Below are positions 24,511-32,749 of a DNA stretch of 64,000 bases, one piece after another (the first letter of the stretch is position 1; every line of letters begins with the position of its first letter). The stretch covers positions 1 to 64,000 of the forward strand of contig NZ_JALLGW010000006.1 of the NCBI RefSeq assembly GCF_023074835.1, written 5' to 3'. The position numbers and the translations under genes are program-made. The stretch comes from Halomarina salina (GTDB lineage: Archaea > Halobacteriota > Halobacteria > Halobacteriales > Haloarculaceae). The notes below the pieces were generated by a model. That model searched no databases. It was not told where the DNA came from and saw nothing but the letters and a program-made list of their open reading frames with translations.

Positions 24511-25576
24511 CCTCCGCGTGGGGCTGCTCGGTGCCGGGAACATCGGCACCGTCCACCTCCAGTCGACCCGCGGCATCGACGGTGCGACCGTCGTCGCCGC
24601 GGCCGACGTGGTCCCCGAGAACCGCACACGCGCCGAGAAGCAGGGCGTCGAGCGGACCTACGAGGACTACACCGACCTGCTGGCCGAGGAGGACATCGAC
24701 GCCGCCATCGTCGCCCTGCCGCCGTTCCTCCACGCCGAGGCCGCGACGGCGGCCGCCGAGGCCGGCTGTCACGTCTTCGTCGAGAAACCGTTCGCCCGCA
24801 CCGCCGAGGAGGGCCAGGGGATGGTCGACGCCGCCGACGAGGCGGGCGTCTCCATCGGCGTGGACCACACCATCCGCTACCAGCCCGAGGTCCAGAAGCT
24901 GAAGGAACTGTACGACGCGGGTCGGGTCGGCCACGTGCCGCTGGCCTCCATCGCCCGCATCAACAACGGGCCGTTCAGTGCGCCCCCCGCCCGCGAACCC
25001 ATCTCGGGGTGGATGCTCGACCCCGACGCGACCGGTGGCGGCGCGCTGATGGACCTCGGCGTCCACCTGTTCGACGTCCTGGAGTGGTTCTTCGGCGACC
25101 TGACCGTCGAGTACGCCCACGTCGACGCGTCGATGGACCTCCCGTTCGAGGACAGCGCGCTCGTCGTCGTGAGCACCGAGGCGGGCACGCAGGCGACCGT
25201 CTCCGCCGGGTTCTTCCAGTGGGAGACGCCTCCGGACATCACGGGCTACTTCCGCCTCGAGGGCGTCGCCGACACGCTGCGCAGCGAGGACCACATGCCC
25301 GGCCAGTTCATGGCTCACGCCGCGAAGTCAGCGCTGGAGAACGTCGCCAAGCGCGCCCGCGGCCAGGAGCCGGCGTACTTCAAGCCGACCTACTACTACC
25401 AGGCGCACTACCGAGCCCTGAAGGACTTCCTCGACGCCGTCGCGGCTGGCGAGGAACCGCCGGTGAACGGCGCGGCCGGCCTGCGGATGGTCGAGCACGT
25501 CGAGACGGCCTACGAGATGGCCGAGGGGACCGCGGTCGCCGACCGCGTCGGCGCGAACGTGGAGGCGGACCGATGA
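24503..25576 (+). CDS. Gfo/Idh/MocA family oxidoreductase
   Basis: 357 residues from GTG 24503; GTG 24491 and 24494 are in-frame alternatives. Rossmann motif VGLLGAGNIGTVHL at the start, then the family motif CHVFVEKPFART near 91-102 (catalytic Lys), DHTIRYQPEVQKLK near 120, and GGGALMDLGVHLFDVLEWFF near 175 with the conserved His. The family uses NAD(P) to oxidise or reduce a sugar hydroxyl/keto group. It overlaps the DUF362 gene by ATGA, which in turn overlaps an epimerase gene, a three-gene operon for an unidentified sugar modification. Confidence 0.92.
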   Translation: MDDLRVGLLGAGNIGTVHLQSTRGIDGATVVAAADVVPENRTRAEKQGVERTYEDYTDLLAEEDIDAAIVALPPFLHAEAATAAAEAGCHVFVEKPFARTAEEGQGMVDAADEAGVSIGVDHTIRYQPEVQKLKELYDAGRVGHVPLASIARINNGPFSAPPAREPISGWMLDPDATGGGALMDLGVHLFDVLEWFFGDLTVEYAHVDASMDLPFEDSALVVVSTEAGTQATVSAGFFQWETPPDITGYFRLEGVADTLRSEDHMPGQFMAHAAKSALENVAKRARGQEPAYFKPTYYYQAHYRALKDFLDAVAAGEEPPVNGAAGLRMVEHVETAYEMAEGTAVADRVGANVEADR

Positions 25577-26439
25577 CCGACGCTCCGCGCGTCGTGGGCC
25601 GCCGGACGGACGTCAACGGCCCCGGACTGGCCGGGGCGGTGACGGACCTCGTCGCCGACTGCGGGCCGGAGCTGGACGACGTGCTCGTCCTCCCGGACTG
25701 CCACTACCCGTACCACCCCTCGACCGGGATGGTGACGAACCCCGACGTCGTCGAGGCGCTCGTCGAGACGCTCGCCTCCACGACGGACGTGACGCTCGCG
25801 CTCCCGGACTCCGAGTACGTCGACGACGCCCCCTCGCTGCTGGGGTACGACGGGCTCGCCGACCGGACCGGCGTCGAGACGCTCGACCTCGGGACGTGCG
25901 ACACCGTCGAGCGGACCGTCCGCATCGACGACGTGCGCCACCACGTCGAGGTCCCGCGACCGCTCGACGAGCAGTCCGTCGTCGCCGTCCCGACGCTCCG
26001 GGCCGACCCCGGCCTCGCCGCCGCGATGGTCACGCTCGGCCAGGGGGCGACCGGCTCGCGCGAGACGCGAGATGTCGTCGCCGCGAGCGCCGTGGTCGAC
26101 CCCGAGTTCGTCCTGCTCGACGGGACGTACACCTACACCGGCGCACCACACAGGGGGCGGTTCCTCGTCGCGGGCACCGACGCACCCTCGGTCGACCGCG
26201 CCATCGCCCCCATCGCGGGGCTGAAACCGAAGCAGGTGCCGTACCTGCGGCCGTTCGGCGTCGGCCGGGAGGCCATCGATGGCCTCCACGCCGAGGAGCT
26301 GGCCGCCGAACTGCCCCACGAGGACACCGACCCGAACGGCGGCGAGATGCCCGCCGTGGCGGGCGCGGGCTTCCGCCTCTACGCGAAGGTGACGGGCGAC
26401 CTCGTCCCGCCGCAGTTCTCGGAGGGCAGCGATGACTGA
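25573..26439 (+). CDS. DUF362-like protein
   Basis: 288 residues from ATG 25573, overlapping the previous stop. N-terminal LVADCGPELDDVLVLPDCHYPYHPSTGMVTNPDVVEAL-type segment (read at about 26-62), central TLRADPGLAAAMVTLGQGATGSRETRDVV and LLDGTYTYTG resemble the DUF362 core, a family of unknown function sometimes fused to ferredoxin domains. No Cys-rich iron-sulfur motif is present here. Placement between an oxidoreductase and an epimerase suggests an accessory or catalytic part in sugar conversion. Family assignment is by motif impression and deserves a profile search. Confidence 0.7.
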   Translation: MTDAPRVVGRRTDVNGPGLAGAVTDLVADCGPELDDVLVLPDCHYPYHPSTGMVTNPDVVEALVETLASTTDVTLALPDSEYVDDAPSLLGYDGLADRTGVETLDLGTCDTVERTVRIDDVRHHVEVPRPLDEQSVVAVPTLRADPGLAAAMVTLGQGATGSRETRDVVAASAVVDPEFVLLDGTYTYTGAPHRGRFLVAGTDAPSVDRAIAPIAGLKPKQVPYLRPFGVGREAIDGLHAEELAAELPHEDTDPNGGEMPAVAGAGFRLYAKVTGDLVPPQFSEGSDD

Positions 26440-27424
26440 CCGGGCGCTCGTCACGGGCGCGACGGGGTTCCTCGGCGGCCACCTCGTCGAGCGGCTCGTC
26501 GCCGACGGCTGGGACGTCACCGCCACGCGCCGCGAGGGCAGCGACACGAGCGCGCTCGACGGTCTCGATGTCGAGTGGGCCGAGGCGGACGTGCTCGACG
26601 CCGACGCCGTCAGCGACGCCGTCGAAGGCCACGACCGGGTGTTCCACCTCGCGGGCATCGGCCTGCAGGCCGCCGACGCGCCGGTCGTCGAACGCGTCAA
26701 CCGCGACGGGACCGAGAACGTCCTCGCCGCCGCCCACGAGACGGGCGTCGAGCGCGTCGTGTTCACCTCGACGGCGGGCACCCGCCGCCGGGCGAACGGT
26801 ATCGCGACCGAAGCGGACGTCGCCGACCCCATCGGCGCGTACCAGCGCGGGAAGGCCGCCGCCGAGGACCGCTGCGACGAGTACGGCGAGCAGGGCCTCG
26901 ACGTGGTGACGGTCCACCCGACGTCCATCTTCGGCTCGCGCGACGAGGAGTTCACGGGCCGCCTGCTGCGGATGGCGTCGGACCCGAAGCTCGCCGTCCA
27001 CCCGCCCGGCGGGGCGAGCTTCGTCGGCGTCGACGACGTCGTCGACGGCACCGTCGCGGCGATGGAGCGCGGGACGGCCGGCGAGCACTACCTGCTGGCC
27101 GGCGAGAACCTCCGCTACGACGAGGCGCTCGACGTCATCGCCGAGGAGATCGACGGCCACGCGCCGCTGGCGCAGGTTCCCCCGCAGGCGATTCGCGCGG
27201 CGGGACCGGTCGTCGGCGTGGTCAACCGCGTGCTCGGAACGCGGATGTTCCCGTTCGACGCCGAGATGGCGCGGCTCTCGACCCAGGAGCTGTTCTACAG
27301 CCCGCGGAAGGCCCAGCGCGAACTCGACTACGACTACGCGCCGCTCGCGGAGCTCGTGCCCGAGGCGTGGGAGTGGTTCCGCAGTCAGACGACGGACGTA
27401 GCCGAACCGGCGAGTGTGGAGTAG
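26432..27424 (+). CDS. NAD-dependent epimerase/dehydratase (extended SDR)
   Basis: 330 residues; its ATG overlaps the DUF362 gene by 8 nt. Rossmann GATGFLGGHLVERL at residues 8-21; active-site segment VFTSTAGTRRR near 110 and GAYQRGKAAAE near 133 (YxxxK catalytic pair). SDRs of this type epimerise, dehydrate or reduce nucleotide sugars or carry out related 3-beta-hydroxy oxidations. Compared with UDP-glucose 4-epimerases the C-terminal substrate domain is closer to the dihydroflavonol-reductase-like branch, so a non-nucleotide substrate is possible. Confidence 0.88.
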   Translation: MTDRALVTGATGFLGGHLVERLVADGWDVTATRREGSDTSALDGLDVEWAEADVLDADAVSDAVEGHDRVFHLAGIGLQAADAPVVERVNRDGTENVLAAAHETGVERVVFTSTAGTRRRANGIATEADVADPIGAYQRGKAAAEDRCDEYGEQGLDVVTVHPTSIFGSRDEEFTGRLLRMASDPKLAVHPPGGASFVGVDDVVDGTVAAMERGTAGEHYLLAGENLRYDEALDVIAEEIDGHAPLAQVPPQAIRAAGPVVGVVNRVLGTRMFPFDAEMARLSTQELFYSPRKAQRELDYDYAPLAELVPEAWEWFRSQTTDVAEPASVE

Positions 27425-27459
27425 GGAGGTTCGGAGTGAGTGAGCGCTAGCGAGCGAAC

Positions 27460-27604
27460 GAGAATCTCCGATAGACGAACGGTGACCGCAGGGAACCGTG
27501 AGGAGTAGCGCGAGTCGAGCGAGAGCGAGAATCTCGGAGAGAACGAACGGCGACCGGCGGAAGTCCTCGGGCGATTCGAACGGTGAGCGTCGCGAACCGT
27601 GAGC
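27460..27604. repeat. Imperfect direct repeats in a 408-bp gap
   Basis: CGAGAATCTC followed by a GACGAACGG-like segment occurs at 27460-27489 and, with a few changes, at 27527-27558; GAACCGTGAG occurs at 27493-27502 and 27594-27603. The stretch 27425-27832 holds no supported gene. GAGCGAACG-rich repeats like these are common haloarchaeal intergenic sequence; role unknown. Confidence 0.6.
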
Positions 27605-27832
27605 GAACGAGCGCGGCCGCTCTGGTCGTCGCTCTCCGGTATGAATGGGCTTCCCAGGCTCGCAGAGCACGAAGTTTTAGTTGGCACACGAACTGGCACG
27701 CGAACCGGGGAAGCTACCCGTCACTTTCGTCTTGCGGATATTAAGTCTTCGCCCGAAAAAACCCGGCCGCGTCGCTCCTCGGGCCGTTCGGAGGTTCGAG
27801 AATGAAGTGGATGCGACGCGCGTCGTCGGTGG

Positions 27833-28360
27833 TCAGTCGTCGTCGGCGCTGAGTTCCATGTCGTCGGCGTCGGTCCGCTGGTTGAGCTCCGCCCACACCG
27901 TGAGGAACTCGCTGAACAGCGTCTCGGGGAGTCGCAACTGGAGGTCGACCACGTGTTCGTCCAGGTCGCCCTCGGCCGGTTCGACGACGGTGAACGTCGG
28001 GAGCGGCTGGTCGTCGTCGCGGGCCGTCGTCTGGACGCTGATCCCGTTGTCGTCGAACGCGACGTCGACGTTCGACACCGTCGTCGTGTACTCCTTGCCG
28101 CCGGAGACGGTGCGCGCGTCGATGCGGGTCCGTTCTTCGAGTATCCCAGCGCTCATCAGTCGGTTGAGCCGCCGGTAGATGGTCGCCTCCGACACCTCAC
28201 ACAGCGTCGCCAGTTCGCCGACGCTCCGCGCCTCGATGGCGCAGGCGGCGAGGATGGTCCGCGAGACCTCGTCGCCGAGGTGGTCGAGCATCTCCGCCGC
28301 GTCGGTCTCGTCGGTCACAGCCCCCTCCAAAGCGGTCGCCTCGGTGCACTCGCTGGACAT
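27833..28360 (-). CDS. Winged-helix transcriptional regulator (ArsR-like)
   Basis: 175 residues. The winged helix occupies about 20-100: AEMLDHLGDEVSRTILAACA, then ARSVGELATLCEVSEATIYRRLNRLMSAGILEER, and a beta wing GGKEYTTTVSNVDVAF. The C-terminal third is acidic and predicted helical. It belongs to a common haloarchaeal regulator type lying near, but not in, polysaccharide operons. Transcribed away from the epimerase operon and in the same direction as glmS. Confidence 0.85.
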   Translation of the reverse strand: MSSECTEATALEGAVTDETDAAEMLDHLGDEVSRTILAACAIEARSVGELATLCEVSEATIYRRLNRLMSAGILEERTRIDARTVSGGKEYTTTVSNVDVAFDDNGISVQTTARDDDQPLPTFTVVEPAEGDLDEHVVDLQLRLPETLFSEFLTVWAELNQRTDADDMELSADDD

Positions 28361-28485
28361 CTATCCGTCATATCGTCCACCGTTGGTACGTATGTGGTCA
28401 TAGTATTGTACGTCTGTCATGACACTCGACTGGGTAGTGTAGGGGGACGCTGACGGCTACCGTCTCAGTTAGTGCGAACGGTGAT

Positions 28486-28508
28486 AAATGGCGGGGGCGC
28501 CCCCATTT
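28486..28508. repeat. GC palindrome flanked by AAAT/ATTT
   Basis: A perfect 12-bp palindrome GGGGGCGCCCCC at 28493-28504 is flanked by AAAT and ATTT with a 3-nt bulge. It lies between glmS (3' side) and the regulator at 27833, both on the minus strand, so it may end the glmS transcript. No T-tract follows. Confidence 0.4.
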
Positions 28509-28652
28509 CGAGGGTATGGTGTGTCTACTCGGGGGTGAGTGGAGTCGAGCGGGACGGTGACCGTCGTCGCGACTACTGCAGCGCCTGCGAACGCGGCGTC
28601 GAGTCGAGCAGCGCTCCCGACTGCGCACGGCGACCGCACACGCCGACGTGCG

Positions 28653-30470
28653 TCACTCGACGGTGACGCTCTTGGCGAGGTTGCGCGGCTTGTCGATCGG
28701 TCGGCCGAGCTGGTCGGCGGCGTGGTACGACACCAGCTGGAGCTGGATGTTCGCGAGGACGCCGGCGACCTCGGGGTGGGTGTCGGGAATCGGGAGGAAG
28801 TAGTCGGCGAACTCCACCTGGCCCTCGAGGCTCTCGGGAGCGACGACGATGACGGGCGCGCCGCGCGCCTGTACCTCCTTCAGGTTGCTGATGGTCTTGA
28901 GGTCCTCCTCGCCCGTGATGACGCCGAAGACGGGCGTGTTATCGGTGACGAGCGCGAGCGGACCGTGTTTCAGCTCCGAGGCGGCGAACCCCTCGGCGTG
29001 CTCGTACGATATCTCCTTGAACTTCAGTGCACCCTCCAGCGCGACGGCGCGAGCGGGGCCGCGACCGAGGAAGAAGTAGGCGTCACAGTTGTACAGCGCC
29101 TCGGCCACCTCGGCGGCTGGCGTCTCGTCGAGCACCTGCTGGACGTCGCCCGGCAGGTCGCCCAGCCCCGACAGCAGGTCGCGGACCTCGGCGCGCTGGA
29201 CGCCCGTCGAGTCCTCGGCGATGCGCTCGCCGAGCAGGGTGAGCGCGACGACTTGCGAGGAGAACGTCTTCGTCGCGGCGACGCCGATTTCGGGACCGGC
29301 GCGGATGAACAGCGACTCGTCGCACTCGCGGGTCACCGACGACCCGACGACGTTCGTCACGGCGAGCGTTCGCGCGCCCGCGTCACGGGCGCGACGGACG
29401 GCGTTCATCGTGTCGGCCGTCTCGCCGGACTGCGTGACGGCGACGACGAGCGTGTTCTCGTCGATGGGTGCCGGGCAGTCGGCGTACTCCCCGGCCATGT
29501 AGGCGTTGGCCGTCAGCCCGCGGGCCGTCAGCTGTGCAGCGGCGTACATGGAGGCGTGGTGGGAGGTGCCCATCGAGACGAACTGGACGCGCTCGACGTC
29601 GGCGAACGACGCGTCGTCGAACTCCTCCAGCGAGACGTGCCCGGCGAACGTCTCGATGCGACCGTGGATGGTCTGCCGGAGCGACTCCGGCTGTTCGTGG
29701 ATCTCTTTGAGCATGAAGTGCGGATAGCCCGACTTCCCGGCCGCCTCGGGCTCCCAGTCGACCGTGTCGACCTCGCGGGCGAGCGGTGCACCCGCGAGGT
29801 CGGTGATGTCGTAGCCGTCGGGACGGACGGTGACGATGTCGCCGTCCTCGAGGTAGACGACGCGGTCGGTGAACTCCCGGAACGCGGGCACGTCGCTCGC
29901 GAGGAAGTACCGGCCGTCGGCCTCCCCGAGGACGAGCGGCGACCCCTGTCGGGCGGCGTACACCTCGTTCTCGCCGTCGACGAGACAGGCGATGGCGTAA
30001 CTGCCCGAGAGCTGGTCGACGGCCGCGCGGAACGCCGCCTCCGTGGACTTCCCGGCGGTCAGCTCCTCCTCGATGAGGTGGGGGACGACCTCGGTGTCCG
30101 TCTCGCTCTCGAAGCGGTGGCCGCGCTCTTCGAGACCACGGCGGAGCGTCTCGTAGTTGTCGATGATGCCGTTGTGGACGACGGCGACGCGACCCGTGCA
30201 GTCCTGGTGTGGGTGCGCGTTCTCGTCGGTCGGCGGGCCGTGGGTCGACCAGCGCGTGTGGCCGATACCGATGCTGCCGGTCGGTCGGTCGGTACCGAGC
30301 GCCTCGCGCAGGCGTTCGAGGCGACCCTCTCGCTTGACGACGTTGAGGCCGCGGTCGTCGGGGACCGCGATGCCCGCGGAGTCGTAGCCGCGGTACTCCA
30401 GGTTGCCGAGTCCGGTGAGCAGTCCGCCGACGGCGTCGTCACCGCCGACACACGCCGTAATTCCGCACAT
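28653..30470 (-). CDS. glmS: Glutamine-fructose-6-phosphate aminotransferase (isomerising)
   Basis: 605 residues, full length. N-terminal glutaminase domain begins MCGITACVGG with catalytic Cys2, then GYDSAGIA and GHTRWSTHGPP. Two SIS domains follow (about 280-600) with VSMGTSHHASMYAA and GRGPARAVALEGALKFKEISYEHAEGF, and the usual C-terminal PRNLAKSVTVE. It converts fructose-6-phosphate and glutamine to glucosamine-6-phosphate, feeding UDP-GlcNAc and amino sugars. The ATG overlaps by one base the stop of a 21-codon upstream ORF (TGATG). Confidence 0.97.
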   Translation of the reverse strand: MCGITACVGGDDAVGGLLTGLGNLEYRGYDSAGIAVPDDRGLNVVKREGRLERLREALGTDRPTGSIGIGHTRWSTHGPPTDENAHPHQDCTGRVAVVHNGIIDNYETLRRGLEERGHRFESETDTEVVPHLIEEELTAGKSTEAAFRAAVDQLSGSYAIACLVDGENEVYAARQGSPLVLGEADGRYFLASDVPAFREFTDRVVYLEDGDIVTVRPDGYDITDLAGAPLAREVDTVDWEPEAAGKSGYPHFMLKEIHEQPESLRQTIHGRIETFAGHVSLEEFDDASFADVERVQFVSMGTSHHASMYAAAQLTARGLTANAYMAGEYADCPAPIDENTLVVAVTQSGETADTMNAVRRARDAGARTLAVTNVVGSSVTRECDESLFIRAGPEIGVAATKTFSSQVVALTLLGERIAEDSTGVQRAEVRDLLSGLGDLPGDVQQVLDETPAAEVAEALYNCDAYFFLGRGPARAVALEGALKFKEISYEHAEGFAASELKHGPLALVTDNTPVFGVITGEEDLKTISNLKEVQARGAPVIVVAPESLEGQVEFADYFLPIPDTHPEVAGVLANIQLQLVSYHAADQLGRPIDKPRNLAKSVTVE

Positions 30471-30535
30471 CAGAGGGCCTCCAGAGCTGTGTTCGTCGAC
30501 GAGTCGTGCTCGTCAATCGTGCGCCAGATGAACAT
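30470..30535 (-). CDS. Short upstream ORF coupled to glmS (21 aa)
   Basis: Begins MFIWRTIDEHDSSTN; TGA shares one base with the glmS ATG (30468-30472). A GTAACAAAG box begins 40 bp upstream and a second ATAACAATG (30541 to 30533) contains the ATG itself. Since glmS is riboswitch- or sRNA-controlled in bacteria, a leader ORF here is notable. Confidence 0.4.
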   Translation of the reverse strand: MFIWRTIDEHDSSTNTALEAL

Positions 30536-30566
30536 TGTTATCGACGAGAGCAACGGGACAGGCGGC

Positions 30567-30575
30567 CTTTGTTAC
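30567..30575 (-). promoter_or_regulatory. NTAACAAAG-type promoter box
   Basis: Minus-strand GTAACAAAG starting 40 bp before the mini-ORF ATG at 30535. Confidence 0.45.
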
Positions 30576-30675
30576 GTACCGGTTATCTGGCGAGAAGGCT
30601 CGAAGGAATAGCCGGTAGCCACGCGTTACACGACGGAACGGTACCGCCGGACCCGGTTAGTGGCGTGCTGGCGGG

Positions 30676-31287
30676 TCAGGACGTCGTCTCGCTCGCGAAC
30701 CGCGAGCGGAGCGCGCCGACCGACAGGACGTCCGCGAGGTCGCCCCCGGAGAGCTGGGCGGCCGTCACGGCCAGCAGGGCGACGGTGCTCAGCAGCGCCC
30801 ACGCGACGCCGGGAACGGCGGCGAGCGGGCCGAGACCGAGGACGCCGACGGGGACGAGCGCGCCGACGATCAGCGCCGTCGCGAGACTCGCCGTCGGAAG
30901 GTCGTCGGGTTCCGGGTCGTTGGCCGTCAGATACGGCGTCAGTTCCTCGGCGGCGTCGTTCAGTTCGACGGTGCCGCGGTGTTTGTCGAACGCGACGATG
31001 CTCGCGTCGTCCATCTTCGGGAGGTGACACTGGTACAGCCCGATGTAGACGCGCTTGCGCTGGGACGAGGAGAGCGCGGCGACGTCGACGTCGTTCTCCA
31101 GGGCGGCGATGTGTTCGGCGAGTTCGCCGATGTTGGCCGTGCCCTCGTGCTGCCAGAGGTACTGGAGGATGTCGCGGCGGCGACGGTTCTTCAGAATCTC
31201 GAACACCGTGTCGAGCGGGAGACTGGACGGTTCCTCGACGACATCGCTCTGTGCGTGCGTCTGCGCCGTAGTGTTGGATATACTCAT
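30676..31287 (-). CDS. DUF7344-type winged-helix protein with C-terminal membrane segments
   Basis: 203 residues from ATG 31287; ATG 31296 is in frame just upstream. Winged helix LDTVFEILKNRRRRDILQYLWQ near 27 through RKRVYIGLYQCHLPKMDDASIV near 88-109; two hydrophobic stretches near 136-175. It is a paralogue of the protein at 209-739, with the same domain order and the same YQxHLPKxDD segment. Upstream lie about 400 bases with several dyads (31485-31543), which may be operators, but no NTAACAAAG box. Likely a membrane-associated regulator; target unknown. Confidence 0.85.
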   Translation of the reverse strand: MSISNTTAQTHAQSDVVEEPSSLPLDTVFEILKNRRRRDILQYLWQHEGTANIGELAEHIAALENDVDVAALSSSQRKRVYIGLYQCHLPKMDDASIVAFDKHRGTVELNDAAEELTPYLTANDPEPDDLPTASLATALIVGALVPVGVLGLGPLAAVPGVAWALLSTVALLAVTAAQLSGGDLADVLSVGALRSRFASETTS

Positions 31288-31484
31288 ATGTTCCACCTGT
31301 GGCTGGCCGCAGCTGGCTGCACCGACGCGGCGCGAACGTTCGCCCGCGTTAGACCGTTAAGCCGACCGTTTCGGGACGTTATCCGCCCCGATACGGATCG
31401 GACTGCGTGCATCCCCACGATGCTGCGTCAGTGGTAGCTACATATGCTGTGACAAGCTTAATAAGTAACTGATTTATGCAACCT

Positions 31485-31543
31485 GTGCAATCTGGCCCGC
31501 CAGACGTTGCACGCTGTGCGAATCTATTCATAGATACGTGAAT
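31485..31543. promoter_or_regulatory. Dense dyad symmetries upstream of the DUF7344-type gene
   Basis: GTGCAATCTGGC (31485-31496) pairs with GCCAGACGTTGCAC (31499-31512, 2-nt bulge); GCAC-GCT-GTGC lies at 31509-31519; ATTCA and TGAAT flank 8 nt at 31526-31543. An AT-rich CTTAATAAG lies at 31457-31465. The set looks like an operator region, about 200 bases from the start at 31287. Confidence 0.4.
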
Positions 31544-31590
31544 TTAACCCGCCAGTCCGCGGTCGGTTAACCCGAGTAAATCGAACGATA

Positions 31591-31645
31591 GGAGCCCATA
31601 GCTCCGGAAGTTCCTCGGTGATCACCGAGAATTGTCAGCTAGCTG
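31591..31645. repeat. Three palindromes at the 3' end of the epimerase gene
   Basis: GGAGC-CCATA-GCTCC (31591-31605), the perfect 16-bp palindrome CTCGGTGATCACCGAG (31614-31629) and CAGCTAGCTG (31636-31645) lie within 55 bases, just beyond the minus-strand gene ending at 31687. They could form a 3' processing or termination structure or protein sites. Confidence 0.55.
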
Positions 31646-31686
31646 GTGTTATGTCGGCACGACAGTCCTCACAGTCGATGCGTCGG

Positions 31687-32607
31687 TCAGCGGGCTGGCT
31701 GACGAACGAGTCCACCCAGGCCCTCGCGCAGGGTGACGGTGGGCTCGAACCCCAGGGACGCCTTCGCCTTCGAGATGTCCGCCCGACTGGCGTGGATGTC
31801 GCCGGGGCGTTCGTCGACGTGGACGATCTCCGAGCGCGACCCCGAGAGGTCGCGGATCAGTTCTGCGAGTTCGAGGATGCTCACGCTCCGACCGGTACCG
31901 ATGTTGTACGCCTCGCCCACCTCGTCGGTCGTGGCCGCGAGCAGGTTCGCCCGGACGATGTCGCTGACGTGGACGAAGTCGCGGATCTGCGAGCCGTCGC
32001 CCTCGACGGTGATGTCCTGCCCGGCACAGGCCTGTTCGAGGAACGTCGTGATGACGCCGCTGTACTCCCCGCCGGCCTGTCGCGGGCCGTAGACGTTGAA
32101 GTAGCGGAGCGCGACGGTCTCCAGTCCGTAGAGGTCGTGGTAGAGTCGCGCGTAGTGGTCCCCGGAGAGTTTCTCGACGCCGTACGGCGACTGGGGCGTC
32201 GTCGGCTCGTCCTCCGTGACCGGCACCTCCGTCGGGTCGCCGTAGATGGCCGTCGACGACGCGAGCACCACGCGTGCGTCCGCAACGCGTGCACGCTCGA
32301 ACACCCCCAGCGTCCCGGCCGTGTTCACCTGGTGGCTGGCGATGGGGTCCTCCACCGACCGCGCGACGCTCGCGTTCGCCGCCTCGTGGAAGACGAGGTC
32401 GACCCCCGCCATCGCCTCGTCCAGCGTGTCGGGGTCACAGAGGTCACCGCGAACAAGCGTCGCGTCGCGGTGCAGGTTCTCCGCTCTGCCCGTCGAGAGG
32501 TCGTCCAGTACCCGCACGTCGTTCGTCTCGGCGAGCGCCTCGACGAGGTGACTCCCGATGAACCCGGCACCACCCGTGACGAGCACCGTCCGACCAGCGA
32601 TATCCAT
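31687..32607 (-). CDS. NAD-dependent nucleotide-sugar epimerase (GalE-like extended SDR)
   Basis: 306 residues. Rossmann TGGAGFIGSHL at 10-20, FHEAANASVARS near 75, SSTAIYG near 117 and YGVEK near 143 (catalytic Tyr and Lys), RYFNVYGPRQ near 169, QIRDFVHVSDIV near 212. This is the UDP-glucose/GlcNAc 4-epimerase group. The usual SSAAVYG is SSTAIYG here, a mild change at the catalytic Ser region. It is a single-gene unit with a box at -34. It probably supplies UDP-galactose, UDP-GalNAc or a uronic-acid epimer for the glycosyltransferases. Confidence 0.92.
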   Translation of the reverse strand: MDIAGRTVLVTGGAGFIGSHLVEALAETNDVRVLDDLSTGRAENLHRDATLVRGDLCDPDTLDEAMAGVDLVFHEAANASVARSVEDPIASHQVNTAGTLGVFERARVADARVVLASSTAIYGDPTEVPVTEDEPTTPQSPYGVEKLSGDHYARLYHDLYGLETVALRYFNVYGPRQAGGEYSGVITTFLEQACAGQDITVEGDGSQIRDFVHVSDIVRANLLAATTDEVGEAYNIGTGRSVSILELAELIRDLSGSRSEIVHVDERPGDIHASRADISKAKASLGFEPTVTLREGLGGLVRQPAR

Positions 32608-32632
32608 ACTACTCGGCTAGCCTACGGGGCAG

Positions 32633-32641
32633 TTTCGTTAT
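32633..32641 (-). promoter_or_regulatory. Variant NTAACAAAG-type promoter box
   Basis: Minus-strand ATAACGAAA, 34 bp before the epimerase ATG at 32607. Confidence 0.4.
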
Positions 32642-32749
32642 AGACGCACTATCCCCACTGTCGAATGATTGTCACGAGGGTCGAGAATCGGCTTCCGGTC
32701 GCGCTTTAGTCCGGTTATTACCATACACCTTCTAGCCGACCGTCGAGAT

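Noticed and set aside
28539-30611. 690-codon plus-strand frame opposite glmS
   Set aside because: Its opposite strand encodes full-length GlmS with all catalytic motifs.
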